Origin: Nitrospira sp. ND1
GTDB taxonomy: Bacteria; Nitrospirota; Nitrospiria; Nitrospirales; Nitrospiraceae
Length of the DNA stretch: 64,000 nucleotides
Reading direction: 5' to 3'
Assembly (NCBI RefSeq): GCF_900170025.1
Contig: NZ_FWEX01000006.1
Location: 2,965,837 to 3,029,836, forward strand
Positions 43,201 through 50,329 of this stretch are shown piece after piece. The translations under genes and the position numbers were made by a program. Each line of letters starts with the position of its first letter. The stretch's first letter is position 1. The notes under the pieces were generated by a model. The model made no database searches. It was not told the DNA's origin and saw only the letters and a list, made by a program, of their open reading frames with translations.

Positions 43201-43387
43201 GTTCCACCTCCGCCGGAGACATGCCGGGCACTTTCGTGACGACCTGAACCAGCACGGTGGTGACGTCCGGGAAGGCGTCAATGGCGATGGTCCGGAAGGC
43301 ATAGACGCCTCCGACGGTCAGGATGCATGCCATGACGACAACCAAGACACGTTGACGGAGAGCGAAAGCCAGAAGAGTAGACAGCAT
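40256..43387 (-). CDS. CzcA/CusA-type RND heavy-metal efflux pump
   Basis: A 1043-residue RND permease of the heavy-metal efflux class with 12 helices and two large periplasmic loops. Landmarks: AFPDVTTVLVQVVTKVPGMSPAEVERFVTFPME near the N-terminus, and the fourth-helix motif AIGMMVDGSVVVVENVYRHL with the Asp and Glu of the proton relay. That motif mixes the AIG of copper/silver pumps with the DGS of other classes, so the metal cannot be assigned by it alone. It is the third gene of a czcC-czcB-czcA-like operon, 4 bp after the adaptor gene. It exports a divalent or monovalent metal ion from the periplasm or cytoplasm to the outside. Confidence 0.9.
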   Translation of the reverse strand: MLSTLLAFALRQRVLVVVMACILTVGGVYAFRTIAIDAFPDVTTVLVQVVTKVPGMSPAEVERFVTFPMELQLMGAPGLTDIRSFSKVGLSMITVVFKDDIDIYLARQVVLERILEIQELLPPGSSSQLVPNTTGLGEVYQFFLEGPHDNDKDFVMSDSDLMERRTIEDWVIRPLLKGLPDVVDVNSLGGFVKQYQVMVEPGLLRKYGLALHDVFDAVAKNNANAGGNILEKDDEKYVIRGVGLIKTLEDIDHIVVKQVGGTPVYVRDVAEVRIGHAVRHGAAVLNGKHEVITGIVLMLRGGNARDVVQSIKDKISEIHHKRLLPDGLRIIPFYDRIELITAALDTVYKALLEGIVLVVVILFLFLGNVRSALIVTATLIVTPLVTFIIMDQVGLTANLMSLGGLVIAIGMMVDGSVVVVENVYRHLAEQRDDRLSKTEVILHAVTEVGQPVIFGILIIILVFLPILTLQGMEGKMFQPLANTIIIALLVSLVLSLTLSPVLCAMALKRGTEEDTFLLRWAKWAYLPTLRWAMGHRVTVLTIALGLLGASLSLFPFLGGEFIPILNEGAISPQTIRYPSIALDRSIEIEKEMQRAVMEFPEVRMVVSKIGRSEMGNDPQEPNASDPVVSLRPMDEWTTAKTKSALDNAIRKRIEKVPGANYLLSQPIQQRVDELLSGVRSEATIKILGDDLSVLRSTAEKIQTIMASVRGVGDVRVEQLFGQTYLTIDIDRSKIARHGINVAHIQEIITTAIGQEPATRVYEGNKRFDLTLRYPEKYRNSVDTIKNILLTTASGALIPLGDLATVELQEGPSLISREGLQRRIYVGFNTLGRDIESVVAEAQAKIGEQIHLPAGYHFVWGGSFENMQRAMARLKIILPITIGLIFILLFASFNSVRHAALIIMNLPFAMIGGIVALWLTGEYLSVPASVGFINLFGVAVLNGIVLVSYFNKLRADGLQGDEAIIKGCTLRLRPVLMTALVALLGLMPLAFAHGIGSEVQRPLAVVVIGGLVSSTLLTLVVLPVLYKWLDRPDKPAALETEPAR

Positions 43388-43391
43388 CGGG

Positions 43392-44621
43392 TTACATCTG
43401 TTCCCCGAGCAGTTCGGATTTTAGCACGAAGGCGCCGTTCGTCACGATGGATTCTCCCTCCAGCAGTCCGTCCAGCACCTTAATCTCACGGCCGTTCGAA
43501 CTGCCTAATTTCACATCGCGCGCCTCGAATATGGCGGGCTCGCGTTCGACAAAGACGAATTGCCGGTCACGGTCGCGTTGAACAGCGGACTCGGGAATGA
43601 GAAGCGCGTTCGCCTCCGGTTCGGAATAGACGCGCACGGTGGCATACATGGCGGGTTTGAGCTTACGCTCGGGATTCGGCAATTCCAGCCGAAGACGCAT
43701 CGTCCGGGTCGCGGGGTCGAGCACGTCTCCGACATAGGTGATGCGCCCTTGGAAGGCTTGTCCGGGATAGGCGGCCACATGGACCTCCACCGATTGACCT
43801 GTTCCTGTCTGATCGGGCCGGATGTAGGGGATATCTTTCTCGGGAATGACTGCCGTCACCCAGACATCCGTGAGGTCGGCAACCACGAACAGTTTTTCCG
43901 TGGTTTCCACGACCTCGCCTTTGGTTAAGTTACGAGCGATGATGCGGCCGTCGAAGGGAGCCACCACCGGAACGTGTGAGCGGATCGTGTGATTGCGATC
44001 TAAGTTGCGCAGGTCTTCATCCGTGAGACCCAGGATCAAGAGGCGGTCGCGGGCCTCTCGCAGCTCGGCCCGAAGGCTGAGCATTTCTCCTTCGCGTCGT
44101 TGCAACTCGGCCACGCCGATGACCTTTTCTTTCAAGAGCAATTCCGCCCGGCGGAAGGCGCGCTCGGCGACGTTGAGCTTGGCCGTAGCTTTCAGATAAG
44201 CCGATTGCGCCATACCCAGTTCGCTGCTATAGAGCAGAGCCAGCAGGGTCCCTCCCTTCACTTCTCTGCCGAGGTCGGCGTAGACGTCGATGACCCGCCC
44301 GCGGACGAGCGTGGTGATTTCGGCTAAGGCATGTTCATTCGGTTCGACGGTGCCGGGGAAGTCACGGATCGTGCGAAACTCTGAGCGTGTAACGGGTTGG
44401 ACGATGATGCCCGCCGATTTAATTTCCTCGGTGGTCAACCGGACCAGGCTCTTGTCGACGGATGGGGGCGGGTTGGCCCCAGTCGCGTTGGGTGGAGGTC
44501 CATCGCATCCGGACAAGGCGAACCACGCAAGCGTGCCGGCCAGCATCGTCAGGGCCAATGGCCGGTCACGTTTCCGTCGGAATGATCTCGATCGAGTCGT
44601 AGGTTGTGGAGTATGTTGCAT
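43392..44621 (-). CDS. CzcB/CusB-type periplasmic adaptor of the RND pump
   Basis: A 409-residue membrane fusion protein. A lipoprotein-like N-terminus is seen (AGTLAWFALSGCDGPPP), then the lipoyl-type domain (LAEITTLVRGRVIDVYADLGREVKGGTLLALL), a coiled coil (about 150-210) and the beta-barrel domain (VVAPFDGRIIARNLTKGEVVETTEKLFVVADLTDVWV), which are typical. No His- or Met-rich metal-binding N-terminal extension is present, which argues against a CusB-type copper metallochaperone role. The start codon overlaps the stop of the outer-membrane gene (44621). Confidence 0.9.
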   Translation of the reverse strand: MQHTPQPTTRSRSFRRKRDRPLALTMLAGTLAWFALSGCDGPPPNATGANPPPSVDKSLVRLTTEEIKSAGIIVQPVTRSEFRTIRDFPGTVEPNEHALAEITTLVRGRVIDVYADLGREVKGGTLLALLYSSELGMAQSAYLKATAKLNVAERAFRRAELLLKEKVIGVAELQRREGEMLSLRAELREARDRLLILGLTDEDLRNLDRNHTIRSHVPVVAPFDGRIIARNLTKGEVVETTEKLFVVADLTDVWVTAVIPEKDIPYIRPDQTGTGQSVEVHVAAYPGQAFQGRITYVGDVLDPATRTMRLRLELPNPERKLKPAMYATVRVYSEPEANALLIPESAVQRDRDRQFVFVEREPAIFEARDVKLGSSNGREIKVLDGLLEGESIVTNGAFVLKSELLGEQM

Positions 44622-46066
44622 CAGATGGCGCCTCCCACGGCGCGTTCCAGGAGCGCGAGTGACATGGAGAGATCGAACTGGGCCTGGGCATAGTCTAACA
44701 AAATCTGACGCTGCACCCGTTGGGCGTCGAGTACTTCGATGAGGCTCGATGCCCCTTGCTGGAAGCTGAACTTCGCGATTCGTAGCGCTTCATCGGCTTG
44801 TTTCAAGAGCCCCTTTTCATAGACCTCGATCATATCCGCAGTCGTTTTCGCATCCTGGAAATGCTGGCTGACGTTCCGGATCAGTTCATTTCGCGCACGA
44901 AGAAATTCAGCTTCGCCTTTCCGTTTACTTCCGAAGGCCGAGATGATTTCGCCCTGTCGCCGATCCCACACGGGAGTGGGGAATGTGACGCCGCCGGTGA
45001 AGGCTTCCCGACCGATTTCCCGCCAGTAGCTGCCTCCGATCGTGATATTGGGGACACGGGCCTGTCGTTCGAATTCCAGGCTATGGTCGGCCTGTTCGAC
45101 CGACTTGCGCAGGCGCACGATCGTCGGATGTTGGGTGAGTGCGCGTTCGGTCAGAATGTCGATGCCGAATCCCGGGCCCACACGGTGCAGTTGCCCGTCG
45201 ATGGCGTATGTGGGACCGAGTGAACCGGCCGTGAGGGTGTCGAGCATCACCCGATTGACCCGCACTCGATTGGCCGCTCTGGTCAGTGACTGATTGGCTT
45301 TCAATACTTCCACTCCGGAGCGGATCGCTTCGAACTGCGGACTTTCCCCAAGGCGTACCCTGGTCCGTACCGCCTTATCGACATCCTCCACGGTGGCCAG
45401 ATTCTGCTGTGCGAGGACCAGCGCGCGTTGCGCCAGGAGAAGGTCGTAAAAGGCGACCTTGACGTCGGCGACCAAATTGAGCTGGGTTTCCGCCAGTCCG
45501 GCTGAGGCGGCGGCGACGCCGGCCTCACTGGCACGCTGGCGGGCCGCGCGCTTTGATGGCCACTCGATCGGTTGTCCGACGCTCAGATTGAATTCCGTCA
45601 CCCGCTCGCGCACCGACGGATCGAAGAGCCCGAGGTCGCGCATTCTGCCGACGCCGCTGTTGGCGCTGACCGAAGGGTTAAGGTAGGTGTACGCGGCGAC
45701 CTGCTGTCCACGGTTCTGGTCGATGGTGCCCTCCGCGCTGGCAACCGTCGGATTACGCGTCAACGCGAAATCCAGCACTGCCTCCAGCGAATAGACCGGA
45801 TCGGACGATCCCGGGGGCGGCGCGCTCGCCCGGTCGCCGGCACGGCTGGCAGCCGGACTCAAGAGCATGACGAATAGACACGCAAGGAGCCCGAAGGCGT
45901 CGATTCTCGCGTTGAGTCCGAGCGCCGGCTCCGGTCGTCCGTCCCATGGCGTGGATCGTTGAGGAAGGGAGACCGCGCTGAGTGGTGGCCCACATACCCG
46001 ACGGTCTCCGGCCTTTGATTGCTGCTGCGGCGCCTGAATCGGTCCGCGTCGATCTGCGTAGTTCAT
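44621..46066 (-). CDS. CzcC/TolC-type outer-membrane channel of the RND pump
   Basis: A 481-residue outer-membrane efflux protein. A signal-like helix (FGLLACLFVMLLSPAASRAGD) is preceded by an unusually long ~60-residue polar N-terminus. Two OEP repeats follow, with long alpha-helical segments (for example SLEAVLDFALTRNPTVASAEGTIDQN and SFQQGASSLIEVLDAQRVQRQILLDYAQAQFDL). Start at 46066 (MNYADRRG), with GGAGGGAGG 10 nt upstream; the frame is open to 46153, but the ribosome site favours the shorter form. It is the first gene of the operon. Confidence 0.85.
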   Translation of the reverse strand: MNYADRRGPIQAPQQQSKAGDRRVCGPPLSAVSLPQRSTPWDGRPEPALGLNARIDAFGLLACLFVMLLSPAASRAGDRASAPPPGSSDPVYSLEAVLDFALTRNPTVASAEGTIDQNRGQQVAAYTYLNPSVSANSGVGRMRDLGLFDPSVRERVTEFNLSVGQPIEWPSKRAARQRASEAGVAAASAGLAETQLNLVADVKVAFYDLLLAQRALVLAQQNLATVEDVDKAVRTRVRLGESPQFEAIRSGVEVLKANQSLTRAANRVRVNRVMLDTLTAGSLGPTYAIDGQLHRVGPGFGIDILTERALTQHPTIVRLRKSVEQADHSLEFERQARVPNITIGGSYWREIGREAFTGGVTFPTPVWDRRQGEIISAFGSKRKGEAEFLRARNELIRNVSQHFQDAKTTADMIEVYEKGLLKQADEALRIAKFSFQQGASSLIEVLDAQRVQRQILLDYAQAQFDLSMSLALLERAVGGAI

Positions 46067-46518
46067 CGTCGCACGTCCTCCCTCCGCAGAACTGCCCCCG
46101 TCACTAAACGGTGCGTCACAACTTCGCGATGTCCGTTGTCCTGCTTCAGACAACGTAGCACCTTCCCGGAGCGAAGTCGATCAAACGCGCAGGAGCGTGG
46201 GTCGCGAGGTACAGTGGGGAGAAGGCAGGAATGGATGCCAGGCCGGTGGTTCCAGCGAGCGTACAGACTGTGTGGTGTAGGAGGGGTCTCCCAATGACTT
46301 GCGATGAAGCGAGTCCAGCCCTGTGCGGTTCGATGGAGTCGGCCTGGCGAGCAGGTCGAATATCTGGTCCGATGCATCTGGTTGAGAACATTCCTCTGTA
46401 ACCGATCCACTGTCGCTTTCGGATCAGCAATGGACGGGGTCTTCGTAATGACCGGCCGACAACGCGGTTGCGGCTCACCTGCGCGAAGCAGCACCCGGTC
46501 GTATCAGGTATGGATCTG
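46067..46518. other. Intergenic region upstream of the RND operon
   Basis: About 450 bp with overlapping open frames on both strands, none with a convincing ribosome site or protein pattern. No clear promoter was found. It separates the RND operon from the small Cys-rich gene. Confidence 0.35.
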
Positions 46519-46728
46519 TTATGCGTCGTAGAGATGTTCTTGTGTGAGTCGACGATACAAGGTGGCGCACTGGGGGCAATACCCTTCGGACAAGCTCGGG
46601 CCATGCGATGTCACATCGTGGTTGTCCATGAACGTCTGCAGGTCTGACCATACCGCACAGGAGCTTCCTTCGGTCCCGTTATCCCGCACTCGCCAGCAAA
46701 CCTGGCATTGTGTGGCTGCGGAGTCCAT
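46519..46728 (-). CDS. Small zinc-finger-like protein of the two-component-associated type
   Basis: A 69-residue protein with CQVCWRVRDNG near the N-terminus, a central W-x-x-L-x-x-F segment (VWSDLQTFMDNH) and SEGYCPQCATLYRRL at the end. This C-x2-C ... W ... H ... (S/H)xGxCPxC layout recurs, as a single domain, at the ends of many bacterial histidine kinases and response regulators; its function is not established. Here it is free-standing, downstream of two two-component systems. The start at 46728 has AAGGAGG 8 nt upstream, much better than the longer frame to 46830. Confidence 0.6.
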   Translation of the reverse strand: MDSAATQCQVCWRVRDNGTEGSSCAVWSDLQTFMDNHDVTSHGPSLSEGYCPQCATLYRRLTQEHLYDA

Positions 46729-47071
46729 CGCCCAGACCTCCTTCGACCGTACCGAGCCAGCATGACGGACAGGCATGGGGAACGGCGAAACATATGCACG
46801 CAGGGTAACGAACGTGAAGAGGAGAGACAACTAGGCGATATCCTAGGTCGGAGGTGAAATGTCCCGAGGCCGATTTTAGCGATGAATCCGAGCCGGCTGG
46901 AATCGAGGCTGACCTCAGTTGAGCGACGAGCCCGGATTATTCATGAATGCCGTCGCGAGGCGCTGGAGACCGACGCAGGCGTACGTGCAGTCCGTCGAGG
47001 AGGTCGAACGAGAACGGCCCCGCCGGGCGGGAGGATCGGCCGACGGAGCAGGTATTCATAAATAGTCCTGG

Positions 47072-47716
47072 TTAGGCCGATGTCAGCCCGTGCGCAAGCG
47101 CGTACTTCGTCAGTTCTGCGGTGGTGCGAAGGTTGAGATGAAAGATGATCTGGGCTTTGTGAAACTCGACGGTTTTCGGTGAGATATTCAGCAGCGAGGC
47201 GATTTCCTTGATGGTGCGTCCCTCGGCAATGAGCTGCAGCACTTCCCGCTGGCGCGGCGTCAGTTCCTGTCGTTGTGCAAACAGGCCGGCCTGCCCTGCG
47301 GAGAGGGTCGTGACCAGATCCTTGGTCAGCAGGGAGGTGACGAAATACTGTCCCTTCATGACGGAGTCGATGGCTTGCTCCAGTTCTCTGGCCGCGGATC
47401 GTTTGAGCAGGTAGGCTGATGCCCCGGCCTTGAAGGCCTCGCTCACATAGGCCGGGTCCGCATGCATGGTGACGAAGATGAGTTTCACGTCGGGCAGCAG
47501 CTTCTTTAATTGGCGCGCGGCATCGACTCCATTTAATAACGGCATGGAGATATCCAGCAGAATCAAGTCGGGGCGCAGCCGCGTGGCCGCGTCGAGGAGC
47601 GCGCGGCCGTCTTCGACCGCCCCCACGACCTCACAACGTTGTTCCACGATTCGCCGGAATCCTTCCAGTACCAGTGTATGGTCGTCGGCCAGCAACACTC
47701 GAGGGGGCGTGGTCAT
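47072..47716 (-). CDS. NarL/FixJ-type response regulator
   Basis: A 214-residue regulator with a receiver domain (LADDHTLVLEGFRRI, phosphoacceptor Asp in LILLDISMPLLNG) and a LuxR-type helix-turn-helix (LTPRQREVLQLIAEGRTIKEIASLLNISPKTVEFHKAQI). It overlaps by 4 bp with the kinase gene upstream (47713-47716), so the pair is translationally coupled. NarL-type systems in nitrifiers are good candidates for nitrogen-oxide or redox control, but targets here are unknown. Confidence 0.92.
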   Translation of the reverse strand: MTTPPRVLLADDHTLVLEGFRRIVEQRCEVVGAVEDGRALLDAATRLRPDLILLDISMPLLNGVDAARQLKKLLPDVKLIFVTMHADPAYVSEAFKAGASAYLLKRSAARELEQAIDSVMKGQYFVTSLLTKDLVTTLSAGQAGLFAQRQELTPRQREVLQLIAEGRTIKEIASLLNISPKTVEFHKAQIIFHLNLRTTAELTKYALAHGLTSA

Positions 47717-48855
47717 ACGGGAACCTCCGCGTGCGGTACTTTGATGTAGAGGCGTGTGCCCTGGTGAGGGATCGAATCGATGGTGACGGTGCCGCGGACC
47801 AGACGGAGGCGCTCTGCCATGCTGATCAGGCCGAGACCGCGATGGCTGTTCGCCAGTTGCTGCGTGTCAAAACCGACTCCGTCATCCTGCACGGTGAGCG
47901 TGATGGCATCGGCCGTCGAGGCGAGGGAAACGATCACCTTATTCGCCCTCGCATGTTTCATCACATTCGCCAGACTCTCCTGGGCGATGCGGTAGAGACA
48001 GGTAGCAACGGTTTGCGGCACGGCCGGTAGCGGGGGCGACGCTTCGAATGAGGCCTGAAGGTTCGCGCGTGCCGCGCATTCATCGACCAGGCGCTGTAAG
48101 GCGACGGTCAGGCCCAGGTCGTCCAGGATGGACGGATGAAACTGATAGGCCAGATGGCGCACGTCGTCCGAGAGCTCAGTGAGTCGATCCTGGATCGAGC
48201 GCAGCTCTTTGCTGCAGTCGCTCGCCGAATGGGGGAGGTTGCTCTCCAGGGACTCGGCTTGGACGATCAGCATGGCCAGCCGCTGGTTGATGTCGTCATG
48301 GAGATCCCGGGAGATACGGCGGCGTTCCTCCTCCTGGGCGGTGAGCAGTCGGGCAGCCAGGTCCCGCAATTCCTGCCGGCTGGTGGCGAGATCGTGTTCG
48401 CTGGCGCGCAGGGACTCCTCCGTCTCGACGTGTTCAGAGATTTCACGCAACAGGGTGTGGTTCACGTCGGCCAATTCCCTGGTGCGGGCGGCGACGCGCG
48501 CTTCAAGTTCGTCCTTCGCCTGACGGAGTCGAATCTCCGCATGATGCCGTTGTCGCAGCAGCACGGCCGAGATCCAGACGACGACGAGACCGAGGGAGGC
48601 ATTGGTGACTCCCACCCACAGCGGAATGCTGTTCAGGCGAGGGCCTCCCACGGCTCCCATAATGAGCAGCCCGGTGGCGCCTGCGGCGGTGAGCAGCGGA
48701 AGTTGCGGATTCGGAGAGAATGAGGCAAGCAACACAATTCCGGCGTAGAGTGCGCCGATGGCGACCCCGAGCGGCATGAACAGATCGAGCGCAAAGAGGC
48801 CGCAGGTCAATCCGACGATGCCTGGAAGAATCCAGCTCTTATGCTTGCCGGCCAT
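47713..48855 (-). CDS. NarX-class (HisKA_3) sensor histidine kinase
   Basis: A 380-residue kinase. The first ~110 residues form about four membrane helices with little periplasmic sequence (IVGLTCGLFALDLFM, VAIGALYAGIVLLASF, LLTAAGATGLLIMGAVGG, LVVVWISAVLLRQ). A coiled coil leads into the HisKA_3 box (EERRRISRDLHDDINQRLAMLIVQ) and an ATPase domain with VQDDGVGFD and HRGLGLISMAERLRL. The absence of a sensory loop suggests sensing of membrane or redox state. It partners the overlapping NarL-type regulator. Confidence 0.9.
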   Translation of the reverse strand: MAGKHKSWILPGIVGLTCGLFALDLFMPLGVAIGALYAGIVLLASFSPNPQLPLLTAAGATGLLIMGAVGGPRLNSIPLWVGVTNASLGLVVVWISAVLLRQRHHAEIRLRQAKDELEARVAARTRELADVNHTLLREISEHVETEESLRASEHDLATSRQELRDLAARLLTAQEEERRRISRDLHDDINQRLAMLIVQAESLESNLPHSASDCSKELRSIQDRLTELSDDVRHLAYQFHPSILDDLGLTVALQRLVDECAARANLQASFEASPPLPAVPQTVATCLYRIAQESLANVMKHARANKVIVSLASTADAITLTVQDDGVGFDTQQLANSHRGLGLISMAERLRLVRGTVTIDSIPHQGTRLYIKVPHAEVPV

Positions 48856-48937
48856 CGCCTGCCTGATTCATGTGTCCATTATCCGTTCCCGAGTGACGCG
48901 GTTCAACCCCGGAATGCACTCCCTGCCGCCTGCATGC

Positions 48938-50329
48938 TCAGTCCTGTTCCATTTGCTTCTTGAGGCGCCGATCCAGGGCGAACCGCGTCAATCCAAGATG
49001 TTTGGCGGCCAGGGTTTTGTTGTGATCCGAGAGGCGCACGACCTCCTCGATCAGGGCCGACTCGATATCGGCCAGCGTCTGTTGTCCCAGCACCATCTCA
49101 ATGCGAAGGGAGGGGTGCTCGCCTTGCGCCATGGCCACGGCGATGTGCGGGGCCTGCTCGCGCAATTCGCGCGGGAGGCAGCCGGCGGTCAAGGTTTTGT
49201 CGTGGCAGAGAATCATGGCGCGTTCGATGATGTTCTGGAGTTCGCGAATATTGCCCGGATAGCTGTATCGCTGCAGGAGTTCTTGCGCCTCGGGTTCGAT
49301 GTCGAGGACCTCCTTGCCGAACTCTTTGCCGAATCGCAGCATGGCCTGCATGGAAAGCGGGAGAATATCCTCCGTGCGGACGCGCAGGGGCGGGAGTTCG
49401 AAGGTCACCACGTTCAGGCGAAAGAAGAGATCTTCCCGGAAGCTGCCGCGCGCCGTGTCCTTCTTGAGGTCGCGATTGGTGGCGGTCATCAAGCGGAAGT
49501 CTACGGAGAGGTCTTCCGTGCCGCCCACGCGCCTGAAGGTGCGTTCCTGCAGCACGCGGAGCAGCTTCGCTTGCATGGCCGGGTCCAGGTCGCCGATTTC
49601 GTCCAGAAACAACGTCCCGCCTTCGGCCTTCTCCAGCAACCCGCGTTTGCGCTGATGGGCGCCGGTGAAGGCGCCCCGCTCGTGTCCGAACAGCTCGCTT
49701 TCAAAGAGCTCCCTCGGAATGGCCGTGCAATTCACCGCGACGAAGGGGCCGGACGCGCGCGGGCTATTGCAATGGATGACCCGCGCGAGGAACTCCTTGC
49801 CGGTGCCCGTTTCGCCTTGGAGCAGCACGGTGGATTTGGCGTTCTCCGCTACATCCCGAACCTGGCCGAGCAGGAGCTGCATCGCCGGACTGCGCGCATC
49901 GATATTGGAGAGCGCGTACGCGCTGTTTTGGTCTTCAAGCGAAAATTCGACCCGGTGGCGCAGGGTGAGGAATTCGATCGCGCGATCGACGACAGGGTCG
50001 ACACCGGAGAGGTCGACCGACTTGATCAGGAAATCGTAGGCGCCCAGCCGCATCGCTTCGACCGCATCTTCCACTGTGCCATAGGCCGTCAGCATGATGA
50101 TCAGCGTCTGGGGCGCGATCGGGCGGAGCTGCCGGAGCGTTTCGACGCCTCCCATGCCGGGCATCTTCAAGTCCAGCAGGATGAGGTCCGGCGCATGTTG
50201 GGTGACGGCCCGGATCACATCCTCGCCTGATTCGAAGCCGGTCACGGTATGGTGGCGTCGCGAAAGGCGTTTGACGATGGCGGATCGAATGGCTGGTTCG
50301 TCATCCGTGACGTAAATCGTGGCCTGCAT
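48938..50329 (-). CDS. Sigma-54-dependent response regulator (NtrC type)
   Basis: A 463-residue regulator: receiver domain (YVTDDEPAIRSAIVKRL, Asp in LILLDLKMPGMGG), AAA+ domain with [21 protein letters not shown] in [24 protein letters not shown] and FREDLFFRLNVV, then a Fis-type helix-turn-helix (NKTLAAKHLGLTRFALDRRLKK). It is complete for sigma-54 activation. Start at 50329 (MQATIYV), with AGGAAGAGGA upstream; the frame opening at 50464 lies inside the kinase gene. It overlaps the end of the kinase by 29 bp. The divergent FNT/exporter operon behind a sigma-54 promoter at 52567 is its likely target. Confidence 0.9.
   Translation of the reverse strand: MQATIYVTDDEPAIRSAIVKRLSRRHHTVTGFESGEDVIRAVTQHAPDLILLDLKMPGMGGVETLRQLRPIAPQTLIIMLTAYGTVEDAVEAMRLGAYDFLIKSVDLSGVDPVVDRAIEFLTLRHRVEFSLEDQNSAYALSNIDARSPAMQLLLGQVRDVAENAKSTVLLQGETGTGKEFLARVIHCNSPRASGPFVAVNCTAIPRELFESELFGHERGAFTGAHQRKRGLLEKAEGGTLFLDEIGDLDPAMQAKLLRVLQERTFRRVGGTEDLSVDFRLMTATNRDLKKDTARGSFREDLFFRLNVVTFELPPLRVRTEDILPLSMQAMLRFGKEFGKEVLDIEPEAQELLQRYSYPGNIRELQNIIERAMILCHDKTLTAGCLPRELREQAPHIAVAMAQGEHPSLRIEMVLGQQTLADIESALIEEVVRLSDHNKTLAAKHLGLTRFALDRRLKKQMEQD

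Noticed and set aside
46063..46604. Overlapping minus-strand open frames between the RND operon and the small Cys-rich gene
   Set aside because: Neither has a good ribosome site or recognisable protein pattern, and they overlap the start region of the outer-membrane gene or the small Cys-rich gene.
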